Shown here: piece by piece, positions 18,237 through 25,739 of the stretch
Position numbering within the stretch: position 1 is the stretch's first letter
Layout of the letters: each line of letters starts with the position of its first letter
Assembly: GCA_019694475.1 (NCBI GenBank)
Contig: JAIBBX010000008.1
Span: forward strand, 1 to 49,720
DNA from: Parachlamydiales bacterium
GTDB taxonomy: Bacteria > Chlamydiota > Chlamydiia > Chlamydiales > SM23-39
Direction of reading: 5' to 3'
Length of the DNA: 49,720 bases
The notes under the pieces: model-generated
The model's database searches: none
Seen by the model: only the letters and a program-made list of their open reading frames with translations
What the model was told of the DNA's origin: nothing
Made by a program: the position numbers and the translations under genes

Positions 18237-19081
18237 AACGAAGAGAGATCCGCGAGAAAGGGCTGGTCGGGACTCTTTTTTCGAAAGGGAATCCAAAAGC
18301 TTCGGTCATTGTCCTAGGCGGTTCAAGCGGAGGCCTTTCAGAATCTAGAGCTGAAAAGCTCGCTGAAGAGGGTTTTCATGCTCTCGCTCTAGCTTATTTC
18401 GGTTGCGAATCTTTGCCGCCTCGCCTCAATCAAATTCCTCTAGAATATTTTGAAAAAGCAATCGAGTTGCTGTCGGGTATTTCAGACCAGATCGGCCTTT
18501 GGGGCGTATCGAGAGGAGCCGAGCTTTCGCTCATTTTAGGTTCCCTTTTTCCTGATCGAATTCATGCGATTGCCGCATTAGTGCCCAGCAGCGCAGTTTA
18601 TGGAGCTTTTGATGCTCCTCAGCTTCCAGCGTGGCTCTATCAAGGCAAACCGGTTGCACCGAATGCACCTTTTTCTTTTCTTTCTTCGGAAACTGGGGAA
18701 TGTGAAAAATCGGCCATTTGCGCAACGCCTAGCTTCCTGCATGGCATGAATGATTTAGAAGCCTTTGAATCTTCAGCGATTGCAGTGGAAAAACTGAAAT
18801 GTCCGCTGCTTCTGATTTCTGCTGAAGATGATCAGATGTGGCCCTCAGCCGTTTTTGCCGGGCAAATTGTCGACAGACTAAAAAAGCACAAGTCGCCAAT
18901 CGATGTGTCGCATTTTGCATATCCTTCTGTGGGTCATGCGCCTTCAAAGGGTTATGCCGGGCTTCATCCAGTCCTAAAGCGATGGTTTGCGTATGGAGGA
19001 AGTCCAGAGGAAAATGCTGCGGCTGCGGTCGAATGGGTAGAAAAATCAATCTTTTTTTTCAAACAGCATTTCGGTCGTTAA
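18233..19081 (+). CDS. Acyl-CoA thioester hydrolase/BAAT C-terminal-type alpha/beta hydrolase
   Basis: The protein fits the BAAT C-terminal domain: VIVLGGSSGGLSE near the N terminus, the nucleophile elbow GVSRGAEL, an acidic residue in SAEDDQMWPS, and the His in YPSVGHAPS. These form a Ser-Asp-His triad. Such enzymes hydrolyse acyl-CoA or transfer the acyl group to an amino acid. It lacks the N-terminal domain of eukaryotic BAAT proteins. I place the start at TTG 18233: GGAG lies 8 bp upstream and the codon overlaps the previous stop. A TTG at 18203 is in frame but has no such site. The tail overlaps the convergent racemase by 23 bp. Confidence 0.8.
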   Translation: MKRREIREKGLVGTLFSKGNPKASVIVLGGSSGGLSESRAEKLAEEGFHALALAYFGCESLPPRLNQIPLEYFEKAIELLSGISDQIGLWGVSRGAELSLILGSLFPDRIHAIAALVPSSAVYGAFDAPQLPAWLYQGKPVAPNAPFSFLSSETGECEKSAICATPSFLHGMNDLEAFESSAIAVEKLKCPLLLISAEDDQMWPSAVFAGQIVDRLKKHKSPIDVSHFAYPSVGHAPSKGYAGLHPVLKRWFAYGGSPEENAAAAVEWVEKSIFFFKQHFGR

Positions 19082-19766
19082 GAGCGAAATCAGCTGCTGC
19101 TTTGGCGTGAAGGGTGGTTGTGTCGAATAGATGGATTTTCGTATCTTTCTGCTGAATCAGTAAATTGAATTCCGTACAGCCTAAAATGATCCCTTCCGCT
19201 CCTTTTTGAAAGAGCCCTTCCATCACATGCAGGAATTTTTTCCTTGATGATTCCATCACTTTGCCGAGGACAAGTTCTTCAAAGATGATTCTATGGATCT
19301 GATCGCGCTCCGCTTGATCGGGTACAATGGAATCAATTCCGAATTTCTTTTTAAGCCGCTCTTGATAAAACGGCTTTTCCATGGTGATTTTTGTGCCGAG
19401 AAGCCCGATTTTTTTCATCCCTGCATGTCGAATGGCTCCTCCTGTGGGATCCGCGATGTGGATGAGGGGGATTTGAATTGCGGCTTCTACTTCTTCAGCA
19501 ATCATATGGATTGCATTCGAAGTCAAAATAAGCGCTTTAGCGCCTCCTTTTTCCACAGTTTGAGCAAGCTCTGCAATGATTTGTCCAACTTTAACCCAAT
19601 CGCCCCGATCCACATGATCCATGATGCGGGCAAAATTGACGGAATAGAGAATTGCTTCGATCGAATTGAAGCCGCCTAGCTTTGCAGCTACATACTCATT
19701 CATCCATTTGTAATAGAAATGAGTGGATTCCCAACTCATTCCGCCAATCATTCCAATCGTCTTCAT
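19059..19766 (-). CDS. Aspartate/glutamate racemase family protein (YgeA-like)
   Basis: The 235-residue protein starts MKTIGMIGGMSWEST, the signature of the Asp/Glu racemase family, and has the second catalytic cysteine in LGCTEF at C197. The first catalytic position, Cys in aspartate racemase and Thr83 in E. coli YgeA, is Ser83 here (LTSNAIH). The protein therefore sits in the broad-specificity YgeA branch, which racemises or epimerises amino acids without pyridoxal phosphate. D-amino acids would serve cell-wall synthesis. The ATG at 19766 shares a base with the stop of the VOC gene (TGATG), so translation is coupled; a TTG 15 bases earlier is less likely. Confidence 0.85.
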   Translation of the reverse strand: MKTIGMIGGMSWESTHFYYKWMNEYVAAKLGGFNSIEAILYSVNFARIMDHVDRGDWVKVGQIIAELAQTVEKGGAKALILTSNAIHMIAEEVEAAIQIPLIHIADPTGGAIRHAGMKKIGLLGTKITMEKPFYQERLKKKFGIDSIVPDQAERDQIHRIIFEELVLGKVMESSRKKFLHVMEGLFQKGAEGIILGCTEFNLLIQQKDTKIHLFDTTTLHAKAAADFALNDRNAV

Positions 19767-20191
19767 CAGTGGCAGCAGCAACTATCTTTGGAGCAGGTTG
19801 TTGCCATCATATCGCTTGCGATCTCAATCAAGATGCCATTGGAATCGCGAACGTAGGCAACTGTTTGGCCCCAAGGTTTTTCTTCTGGAGATGCAATCAG
19901 CTCCGCGCCTGCTTTCACGGCGTGATTTAATGAGCGGTGAACATCTCTTGCTGTAAATGAAATCTCGCAGCCGGGCAGCTCTTTCGGTGTAATTTTTCGA
20001 TATCCTTGCGGAAGATTTTGGCTGGCCAGCTCGAAAGAGGCAAAACCCAATGCAGTGGATCCAGTCTCTAATTGACCGTAGCTTCCCGATGGATCGATAA
20101 ATAGCCGTCTTAGACCAAATGCTTTTTCAAAAAACTCGATTGTTTTTTCAACGTTCTCTACATAAAAAATAATAGTTCCAAGATGATTCAT
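19766..20191 (-). CDS. VOC (glyoxalase/bleomycin resistance) family protein
   Basis: The 141-residue protein shows two beta-alpha-beta-beta-beta units of the vicinal oxygen chelate fold. The first runs MNHLGTIIFYVENVEKTIEFFEKAFGL, here given in part, and the second ends VAYVRDSNGILIEIAS. The E of LIEI is a usual metal ligand. Substrates of this group range from methylglyoxal adducts to antibiotics and cannot be told here. The C terminus CSKDSCCCH is cysteine-rich and unusual for the family, and might bind metal. AAGGAG precedes the ATG. It is the first gene of a two-gene operon with the racemase. Confidence 0.8.
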   Translation of the reverse strand: MNHLGTIIFYVENVEKTIEFFEKAFGLRRLFIDPSGSYGQLETGSTALGFASFELASQNLPQGYRKITPKELPGCEISFTARDVHRSLNHAVKAGAELIASPEEKPWGQTVAYVRDSNGILIEIASDMMATTCSKDSCCCH

Positions 20192-20267
20192 GACCTTTCT
20201 CCTTGCATCTTAGTATCCCACTTTTCTCCCTTCCTTACAAATCCATTTTTTTGATATGGTTGGGTGT

Positions 20268-21281
20268 ATGAAATGGTTCCTTTCTCTATTGCTTATTTTG
20301 GGTTCTTGTCAGACAGCAAGCAAGGCTCCAAAGCGTCCTCTTGCTGAAAACATCGGAGTCCACACTGCCAAATACCAAGATGAGAAAAGGGGAAGACCTG
20401 TCGTTGTCGAAGTTTGGTATCCAACCAATCAAGAAGGGCCAGTCGATCGTCCAGAAGATCCAGTTTGGGAGCATCCCAAAGAAATTCGCGATGTTTCTAT
20501 TGCGGATGGCAAATATCCACTCATTATGATGTCGCACGGCCATGGCGGCGATCGGCGCGACCGCAGTTGGCTTGTCGAATATTTGGTCAAAAACGGGTTT
20601 ATTGTTGCCTCTGTAGAGCACTATGGAAATTCATGGCGCAGCTACAACCCAGTTTTAACCCTCCGATTTTGGGAGAGAGCAAAAGACGTCAGCTTTGCTA
20701 TTTCAGTTCTTGTGAAAGATCCAATGCTTAAAAAGCATATAGATCCCAAGAAAATCGGGTTTGTCGGCTATTCGCTAGGTGGCATGACGGGACTTGCATT
20801 AGGCGGCGCTAAAGTCCACAACATCAAACAAATCGCCGTTGAATATCTCAAGAAATACAAAGAATTCGATAAGATCAACCTGGAGCTTGTTGAGAATACT
20901 GACTTTACCGATGCGCATGGCGACTTCATAGATCACCGGATTAAAGCTTTGGCGCTGCTTTCACCTGCGGCTTTTGCCATATCTCCAGAGTCTTTGAAAA
21001 AAATGAAAGTACCTGTGGCTTTGATCGCATCTGAAGAGGATGAAATTCTGCCTCACCAAGATCATGCGCTAAAAATCGTTGAGCACCTTAAACCAACCCG
21101 TCTTAAGTTATTTAAAGACAAGGTATCGCATTACGTATTTCTAAATAGAGTATCGGATGTAGGCAAGAGCTTGCTGCGTCCAGACATTCAAACCGATAAA
21201 ATCCAATCAGACCGACTCAAAATACATGAAGAAGTTGGTCGCTTCCTCTCCGATTTCTTCAAAGAACAGTTTAATAATTAG
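20268..21281 (+). CDS. Lipoprotein alpha/beta hydrolase (dienelactone hydrolase/PAF-acetylhydrolase-like)
   Basis: The N terminus MKWFLSLLLILGSCQT is a lipoprotein signal with lipobox LGSC, so the mature protein would be anchored through its Cys. The body has PLIMMSHGHGG (oxyanion region), the nucleophile elbow VGYSLGGM, an acidic residue in SEEDEIL, and a His in SHYVF near the C terminus. The order and the LIMMSHGHGG segment resemble bacterial platelet-activating-factor acetylhydrolase-like and dienelactone hydrolase-like proteins, acting on acyl esters at the cell envelope. I choose the ATG at 20268 because it gives a canonical lipoprotein signal; an ATG at 20256 adds four residues. A GC-rich foldback element follows. 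Confidence 0.8.
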   Translation: MKWFLSLLLILGSCQTASKAPKRPLAENIGVHTAKYQDEKRGRPVVVEVWYPTNQEGPVDRPEDPVWEHPKEIRDVSIADGKYPLIMMSHGHGGDRRDRSWLVEYLVKNGFIVASVEHYGNSWRSYNPVLTLRFWERAKDVSFAISVLVKDPMLKKHIDPKKIGFVGYSLGGMTGLALGGAKVHNIKQIAVEYLKKYKEFDKINLELVENTDFTDAHGDFIDHRIKALALLSPAAFAISPESLKKMKVPVALIASEEDEILPHQDHALKIVEHLKPTRLKLFKDKVSHYVFLNRVSDVGKSLLRPDIQTDKIQSDRLKIHEEVGRFLSDFFKEQFNN

Positions 21282-21297
21282 AATTTAATAGATAGAA

Positions 21298-21519
21298 ATG
21301 ACGTCGGGCATGCTGCGCTAACGCTCCCCCTCAGGCGAGCAGGGCTTGTCCATTCGGGCGTATTCGCTTCGCTCATCTGCTCCGCGAGAAAAAGGTCCAT
21401 TCAAGGACCTTTTGTCTCGATTCCGCTGCCCCGCGGCCCAAGAGGCTTCATCTCACTTTGAAAAAGTGTGTGCTCGGCAAGGGGCAGCGCGTACGCGCGC
21501 GTAGCATGCCCGACGTCAT
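21298..21519. repeat. 222-bp GC-rich foldback element with terminal inverted repeats
   Basis: The ends are a perfect 17-bp inverted repeat, ATGACGTCGGGCATGCT, and the match continues less perfectly inward to about 45 bp. The inside is clearly richer in G and C than the flanks and holds at least one hairpin (AAAGGTCC with GGACCTTT near 21390-21413). There is no open reading frame of note and no direct repeat at the flanks. It fills the 269-bp gap between two convergent genes. It could be a miniature mobile element or a large bidirectional terminator-like structure. It does not resemble the 171-bp element at 4403. Confidence 0.65.
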
Positions 21520-21550
21520 GTATCTATATTTCTATTTATTTTTCTTTTTT

Positions 21551-22150
21551 CTATTCCAAAATCTGCTGGATTTGTTGGCGCAGTTCGGCTTTGAGGGCTT
21601 TTGTATCGAAAACACCCTTTTCATAAGCGTTGGAGACTGTGACTTTTTTGTCCGCAATGTATCCGCCAGCATTTTCAATGATGCTTTGCAAATGCACTAA
21701 ACCTCTCGACCCACCCATTCTGCTTGGAGATGCACTCATGAGTGCAAACGTTTTATCTTTAAATGCATCCCTTGATGATCCGCCCTCTAAACCTCTTGAT
21801 GCCCAATCGAGCGTGTTTTTCAGAACGGCAGGAATAGAAGCGTTGTGTTCAGGCGAGGCAATTATGATCGCATCGCTTTCAATCATCAGCTCACGGATTT
21901 TTTTTGCATTTTCAGGCATGCCTTGCGTGGCTTCTAGATCAGCATCATAAAGAGCTATGGGATAGTCCTTGAGATCGATCAATGTAACTTTGGCGCCCAA
22001 TTCTCGAGCGACGGTTGCTGCTTGAGCGATCAATTTTTTGTTGATCGAACTGCTGCTGGTACTGCCCGCAAATGCCAAAACTTTTGTCTCTTGAGCATTC
22101 GAAGGAATCAAAAATGCAAAAATTGCTAGTAGGAAATACAACATAGACAC
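21551..22150 (-). CDS. Exported NAD(P)H-dependent FMN reductase family protein
   Basis: After a signal peptide (hydrophobic residues 4-16, cleavage near SNAQ-ET) the protein has a flavodoxin-like fold: VLAFAGSTSSSSINKKL binds the FMN phosphate and ASPEHNASIPAVLKNTLDW is the family signature, followed by LMSASPSRMGG. Such reductases use NAD(P)H to reduce FMN, quinones or chromate and are normally cytosolic. An exported form is unusual and would need cofactor and NAD(P)H outside the inner membrane or export already folded. The family assignment is firm, the location is inferred from the N terminus. It is convergent with the lipoprotein hydrolase across the foldback element. Confidence 0.85.
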   Translation of the reverse strand: MSMLYFLLAIFAFLIPSNAQETKVLAFAGSTSSSSINKKLIAQAATVARELGAKVTLIDLKDYPIALYDADLEATQGMPENAKKIRELMIESDAIIIASPEHNASIPAVLKNTLDWASRGLEGGSSRDAFKDKTFALMSASPSRMGGSRGLVHLQSIIENAGGYIADKKVTVSNAYEKGVFDTKALKAELRQQIQQILE

Positions 22151-22194
22151 CTATTGGTTGAATGGGCTATGAGTCTATCCCTTTCCCTATTTTT

Positions 22195-23508
22195 CTAGAA
22201 TAGGTATGGAATGATTTTGTATGGGACCCGCTGGCAATATTCGTCCCAATATTTTCCATATTTGTCGGCGCATCGTCTGTCATGGCGGAACGCACGATCA
22301 AATAGAAGAATACTGAGAAAGATGACATAGAAGTAAGGATAGAAATTGCTGAAGAGAGCCGGAAGGCTCCAGAAAAAAGCAGCCATGAGTTCGGGTATGT
22401 AATGAAAGTGACGGGAAAGTCCCCACCAACCAGATGCAAGCAGGATCGTTTGTTTCTTTTCGCCTGATTGAGTCTCGTAAGTTGCATGGATGAGAGATGG
22501 CTTGCTGCGCCAAACAAGGCAAGCGCCATTTTTCGCCCGCACTTGCTGTCTTTGCCGGTCAGCCAAATAGTTGATGAGAATGCTTGCACACCCAGCGATA
22601 AAAATAGTGAGCGCAAGAGGCATGCCAAGATTGATTGGATGATGGACAAGATATAGGCTCGGCGATGTGTAAATACATGGAAGCCAAACAAGACAGCCCC
22701 AGCAAATCATAAAACCGGCCCTGTCATGCATGATATCCAATGATCGGAGGTATCCGGTTTCCCAAATGAAAAATTTTCCAATGTAAATGAGCTGCAAAGC
22801 AACCGATACAAGCATTGCGTCGCTAAGGCCGTAGAGCTCTTCTTGTTTTGCCGCATAGGAGAGCAGGAGCAGTGGCCAGCCCATCATGCCAAATCGGCAA
22901 TTTGTGAACATTTTTACATCCCAGCCATAAATGCGAGGATAAAGCTCAGTGCCCCAATAATAGTCGAAAAGATGATACCCGCTAGCTCCCGAGTCGCTGC
23001 TAGATGGTGCCATTTTGCCCTTGAAATAAAGAAAGAGACAGAAGAGAAGACTAAAGATGTTCGCAGCTCCCAGCAAAGGTCCTAAGTTGTCGTATAGGAT
23101 GGTTGGCGAAAAGAGATGGAATTTGAAGCTTAGGGCGAAAAACGTGACAAATGTGATGAGAAAGCATGGAAAACCGTTCGCTTTATAGATCGGAATGTTT
23201 CCTTTAGGCGTTATCGGGCCAGCAAAAGGTTTTCCAGGTACGATCTTCATCAGAAGAAGTTGAAAGGCTGCGTAGATAGCAAGAATTTTCCAAGCTGTTG
23301 CAGATCCGAAAAAAACGGGAAACCAAATTTTTGCAACAGTTGTGAATAGGCCTTGATTGTAGACCAAACTCCAAAAAGCTTGGAAGGAGCCGTTAAGCGC
23401 TGTCGCTACGTACCAAAATACAAAGATCGTGGGGGGGCATAAAGTAATGAAAGTGATCGGGATTATATAGCGATGGATCGAGGTTGGAACTCTTGTAGCT
23501 TCGGCCAT
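22195..23508 (-). CDS. Sterol reductase, ERG4/ERG24 family (7-dehydrocholesterol reductase-like)
   Basis: The 437-residue protein has about nine membrane segments and both signatures of the sterol reductase family. ASGWWGLSRHFHYIPE is the first, and the C-terminal DRRCADKYGKYWDEYCQ ends in YKIIPYLF. Eukaryotic members reduce C7, C14 or C24 double bonds in sterols in the endoplasmic reticulum with NADPH. Bacteria rarely have it; a few obligate intracellular species do, so a transfer from a eukaryote and action on host sterols are likely. I place the start at ATG 23508, with AGGAG 5 bp upstream; an earlier ATG at 23538 lacks one. Which double bond is reduced cannot be told. Confidence 0.85.
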   Translation of the reverse strand: MAEATRVPTSIHRYIIPITFITLCPPTIFVFWYVATALNGSFQAFWSLVYNQGLFTTVAKIWFPVFFGSATAWKILAIYAAFQLLLMKIVPGKPFAGPITPKGNIPIYKANGFPCFLITFVTFFALSFKFHLFSPTILYDNLGPLLGAANIFSLLFCLFLYFKGKMAPSSSDSGASGYHLFDYYWGTELYPRIYGWDVKMFTNCRFGMMGWPLLLLSYAAKQEELYGLSDAMLVSVALQLIYIGKFFIWETGYLRSLDIMHDRAGFMICWGCLVWLPCIYTSPSLYLVHHPINLGMPLALTIFIAGCASILINYLADRQRQQVRAKNGACLVWRSKPSLIHATYETQSGEKKQTILLASGWWGLSRHFHYIPELMAAFFWSLPALFSNFYPYFYVIFLSILLFDRAFRHDRRCADKYGKYWDEYCQRVPYKIIPYLF

Positions 23509-23568
23509 TTTAACTCCTGAGGTTGGCACTAGCATCACACTATAAGAGTTATTTCGTTTTTTTCCACC

Positions 23569-23940
23569 TCATTTTTTGACTTCCCCTTTTACATAAAGCC
23601 ATTTGCCGTCTACCTGTTCAAACTGACTCTTTTCATCTAAAACAGTAGGTCCTAGATCGGCGATGAAATGAACCCAATCATCGCCAAAAGATACGATGTC
23701 TAAACGAACGAACTTCATCCGTTCGCAAAATTCCAAAATGGCCATCTTCCATTTTGCACGGTTCTTTTCATAATAGGGACTTTTCGGATGCGTGGTGAGC
23801 ATGATGTAGTCGGCCTTGCCTAAGGCATAGGCCGAGTATCGAGAACGCATGAGAGCTAATGCTGTGGGGGCTGGGAGACCATCGTGGTAAGGCTTGCAGC
23901 ATTCGGAATACGGTTTTCCTGAGTAGCAAGGGCAATCCAC
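23569..23940 (-). CDS. YchJ/UPF0225 family protein with SEC-C motif
   Basis: The 123-residue protein begins [19 protein letters not shown], a SEC-C type zinc motif, and continues with [24 protein letters not shown], the YchJ core, which has an NTF2-like fold. The role of YchJ is unknown. The length matches short family members that lack the second C-terminal SEC-C motif. It follows brnQ by 3 bp on the same strand, so the two are in one operon. Confidence 0.85.
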   Translation of the reverse strand: MDCPCYSGKPYSECCKPYHDGLPAPTALALMRSRYSAYALGKADYIMLTTHPKSPYYEKNRAKWKMAILEFCERMKFVRLDIVSFGDDWVHFIADLGPTVLDEKSQFEQVDGKWLYVKGEVKK

Positions 23941-23943
23941 GAT

Positions 23944-25080
23944 CTAGATCCTCAGTAAAATTTTTGCAAGGAACGCGATCGCAAATGGAACGCGTACTGT
24001 TCTCCATCCCCAAAGCTTATGGAAAATGCTCAACACAGTCAGAACGATCAGCGCTGGATAGATAGCCTCTAAAATCGGTCCGAGAATCCGGGCAATCCCT
24101 GAAAACTCAAGAATCGAAATGAAAAAGGCGATCGTAAGCGTCGTGATCAGAGCGATAGAAGTATTGATCTTATCCTTCGTTACTTCCTTCTTCAAGAAAT
24201 CTGCGAAGAGAGATGTAAGAACGATTGCAGTTGTTATGCAGGCAAGAACTACCGCACAGCAAACTACAGGCGCAGCAAAAGATCCTAAAGAGGCCTGAGC
24301 AACAAAGGCAAGCATTTCTTGCGGCTGTACAGAGGCGAGCTGAGGCGCATAAAGAGCTCCCAGTATGACCAAAACTACATAAATCAGCGACAGAAGCCCT
24401 GCGCCGACAAGAGATGATTTGAAAAAGACGGAAAGGGTGCTGCTTTCTTCTGCATGGTGATCTTTTAAATGTTTGATCACAAAGGCGGAGAAGAAAAAGG
24501 CGGCCAAAAGGTCCATCGTTTGATAACCCTGGAAAATGCCTGTCTTAAAGCTGTCCCAAGCAGAACCGTCCAGCATTTGAGGGAATTCCCCATTCTTGAG
24601 CCCGAAAAAGGCGATCGCTCCTAAAGATAAGAGGAGGATCGGAGTGAGGATGGAGCCCAATAATGGAACGATTCGATTTTTCCGAATCGTCAATAAAAAG
24701 ATTACAGCGCATGAAATCATGCTGAAGAGCCAAAGGCTTACGTCAGGAGCGATTAGCTTAAATGCGCCGTGAGCGACTGTAATGCATCTTGCGAGGACTC
24801 CAAATGGGCCCATTAAGGATAAAGCGATGAGGGGAAACCAAAATATTGCCGGTTTACCAAGCCTTCCAAAGAAATCCCTTGAGCTTCCATTAAAAAGGAG
24901 CATCGCCAAAATTCCGAGGAATGGAACGAGAACTCCGGTTAATAGAATTCCAAAAGCAGCAAGAGTAAAATGACCATTGCTCATTTGGCCGACAACGAGC
25001 GGGAATACCAGGTTGCCTGATCCGAAGAACATCGAAAACATGGCAAGGCCGGTTGAAAGAATTAAAGATTTGTTTTTCAT
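23944..25080 (-). CDS. brnQ: Branched-chain amino acid transporter (LIVCS family)
   Basis: The 378-residue protein has about 12 membrane segments and starts SLILSTGLAMFSMFFGSGNLVFPL, the hallmark of BrnQ carriers, which import leucine, isoleucine and valine with Na+ or H+. Chlamydiae depend on host amino acids, and BrnQ is a known part of their set of carriers. It is somewhat shorter than the 430-residue E. coli protein; the C-terminal helix is shortened but no break is seen. Confidence 0.9.
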   Translation of the reverse strand: MKNKSLILSTGLAMFSMFFGSGNLVFPLVVGQMSNGHFTLAAFGILLTGVLVPFLGILAMLLFNGSSRDFFGRLGKPAIFWFPLIALSLMGPFGVLARCITVAHGAFKLIAPDVSLWLFSMISCAVIFLLTIRKNRIVPLLGSILTPILLLSLGAIAFFGLKNGEFPQMLDGSAWDSFKTGIFQGYQTMDLLAAFFFSAFVIKHLKDHHAEESSTLSVFFKSSLVGAGLLSLIYVVLVILGALYAPQLASVQPQEMLAFVAQASLGSFAAPVVCCAVVLACITTAIVLTSLFADFLKKEVTKDKINTSIALITTLTIAFFISILEFSGIARILGPILEAIYPALIVLTVLSIFHKLWGWRTVRVPFAIAFLAKILLRI

Positions 25081-25143
25081 ACCGTTAGATTATATATCGG
25101 GCTCTATTAAAGTGAAACCCAAACCTTGGGATCAAAAAATGAT

Positions 25144-25171
25144 TTGACCGCTTCAGAGTCTACCCTATAGA
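25144..25171 (+). promoter_or_regulatory. Probable sigma70-type promoter
   Basis: TTGACC at 25144-25149 and TATAGA at 25166-25171 are spaced by 16 bp. The expected start point is near 25178, about 17 bp before the ATG at 25195. It would drive the small zinc-finger gene and perhaps the DUF3096 gene. Confidence 0.5.
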
Positions 25172-25194
25172 ATTTGTGGTTCTTTTGGAGGTTT

Positions 25195-25458
25195 ATGAGG
25201 TCATTTTTTCTCGTTCTATTGGTGTGCGCAGCATTTGCAGTAGAGGATAAATTGTACTTGGAGATGGATCAGGTTTCGATTGAGAACAATCGGATTTTGG
25301 TGATGATTGAAAATCAGTGGACCCAAACAAATGTTCTCTATTCCGATACAGGCGGGGTCTATATTTTTGCGGCGAAATGGTACGGAGTCTGGACCTGCGC
25401 ATGTTGCAGCACGATCAACCCTCCCCACCGCCTCATTTGCTGGCGCTGCGCCAAATAA
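25195..25458 (+). CDS. Small secreted protein with RanBP2-type zinc finger
   Basis: Residues 3-15 are a signal peptide (SFFLVLLVCAAFA), then about 45 residues of a beta-rich region, then a C-terminal zinc finger. The finger reads W-T-C-x2-C-x3-N-x6-C-x2-C, which matches the RanBP2/NZF consensus at every fixed position, including the Asn. RanBP2 fingers bind ubiquitin or single-stranded RNA in eukaryotes. The Thr-Phe pair after the second Cys that NZF fingers use for ubiquitin is Ser-Thr here, so ubiquitin binding is doubtful. The ATG at 25195 has GGAGG only 3 bases upstream, a short spacing. Length is 87 residues. Confidence 0.65.
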   Translation: MRSFFLVLLVCAAFAVEDKLYLEMDQVSIENNRILVMIENQWTQTNVLYSDTGGVYIFAAKWYGVWTCACCSTINPPHRLICWRCAK

Positions 25459-25533
25459 TCTATCCTAAAAAAAGAAAAGATTATATGTTCGTAAGAGGTG
25501 TCGCAAGTTACACCGTAAATTAGGAGATTTCTT

Positions 25534-25665
25534 ATGAATGCAAATGTTATGCCAATCGTTTCAATCATCGCTGGGATCTTAATCCTCGTCTACCCCCGCC
25601 TCTTGAACTACGTCGTCGCAATCTATTTGATTCTTGTCGGCTTGATGGGATTCATGGGATCATAA
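25534..25665 (+). CDS. DUF3096 family small membrane protein
   Basis: This 43-residue protein is too short for most gene finders. It reads as one or two hydrophobic helices with the pattern PIVSIIAGILILVYPRLLNY, then VVAIYLILVGL, which is typical of DUF3096 proteins. An AGGAG site lies 8 bp before the ATG at 25534. The role of the family is unknown. It is next to the zinc-finger gene and probably transcribed with it. Confidence 0.75.
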   Translation: MNANVMPIVSIIAGILILVYPRLLNYVVAIYLILVGLMGFMGS

Positions 25666-25739
25666 AAAACATTTGTATTTTTCCCCATTGGTCGGTAGAA
25701 TTTCTCCCCTCTAGTGAGACACTGAAACAATGGGGACTT

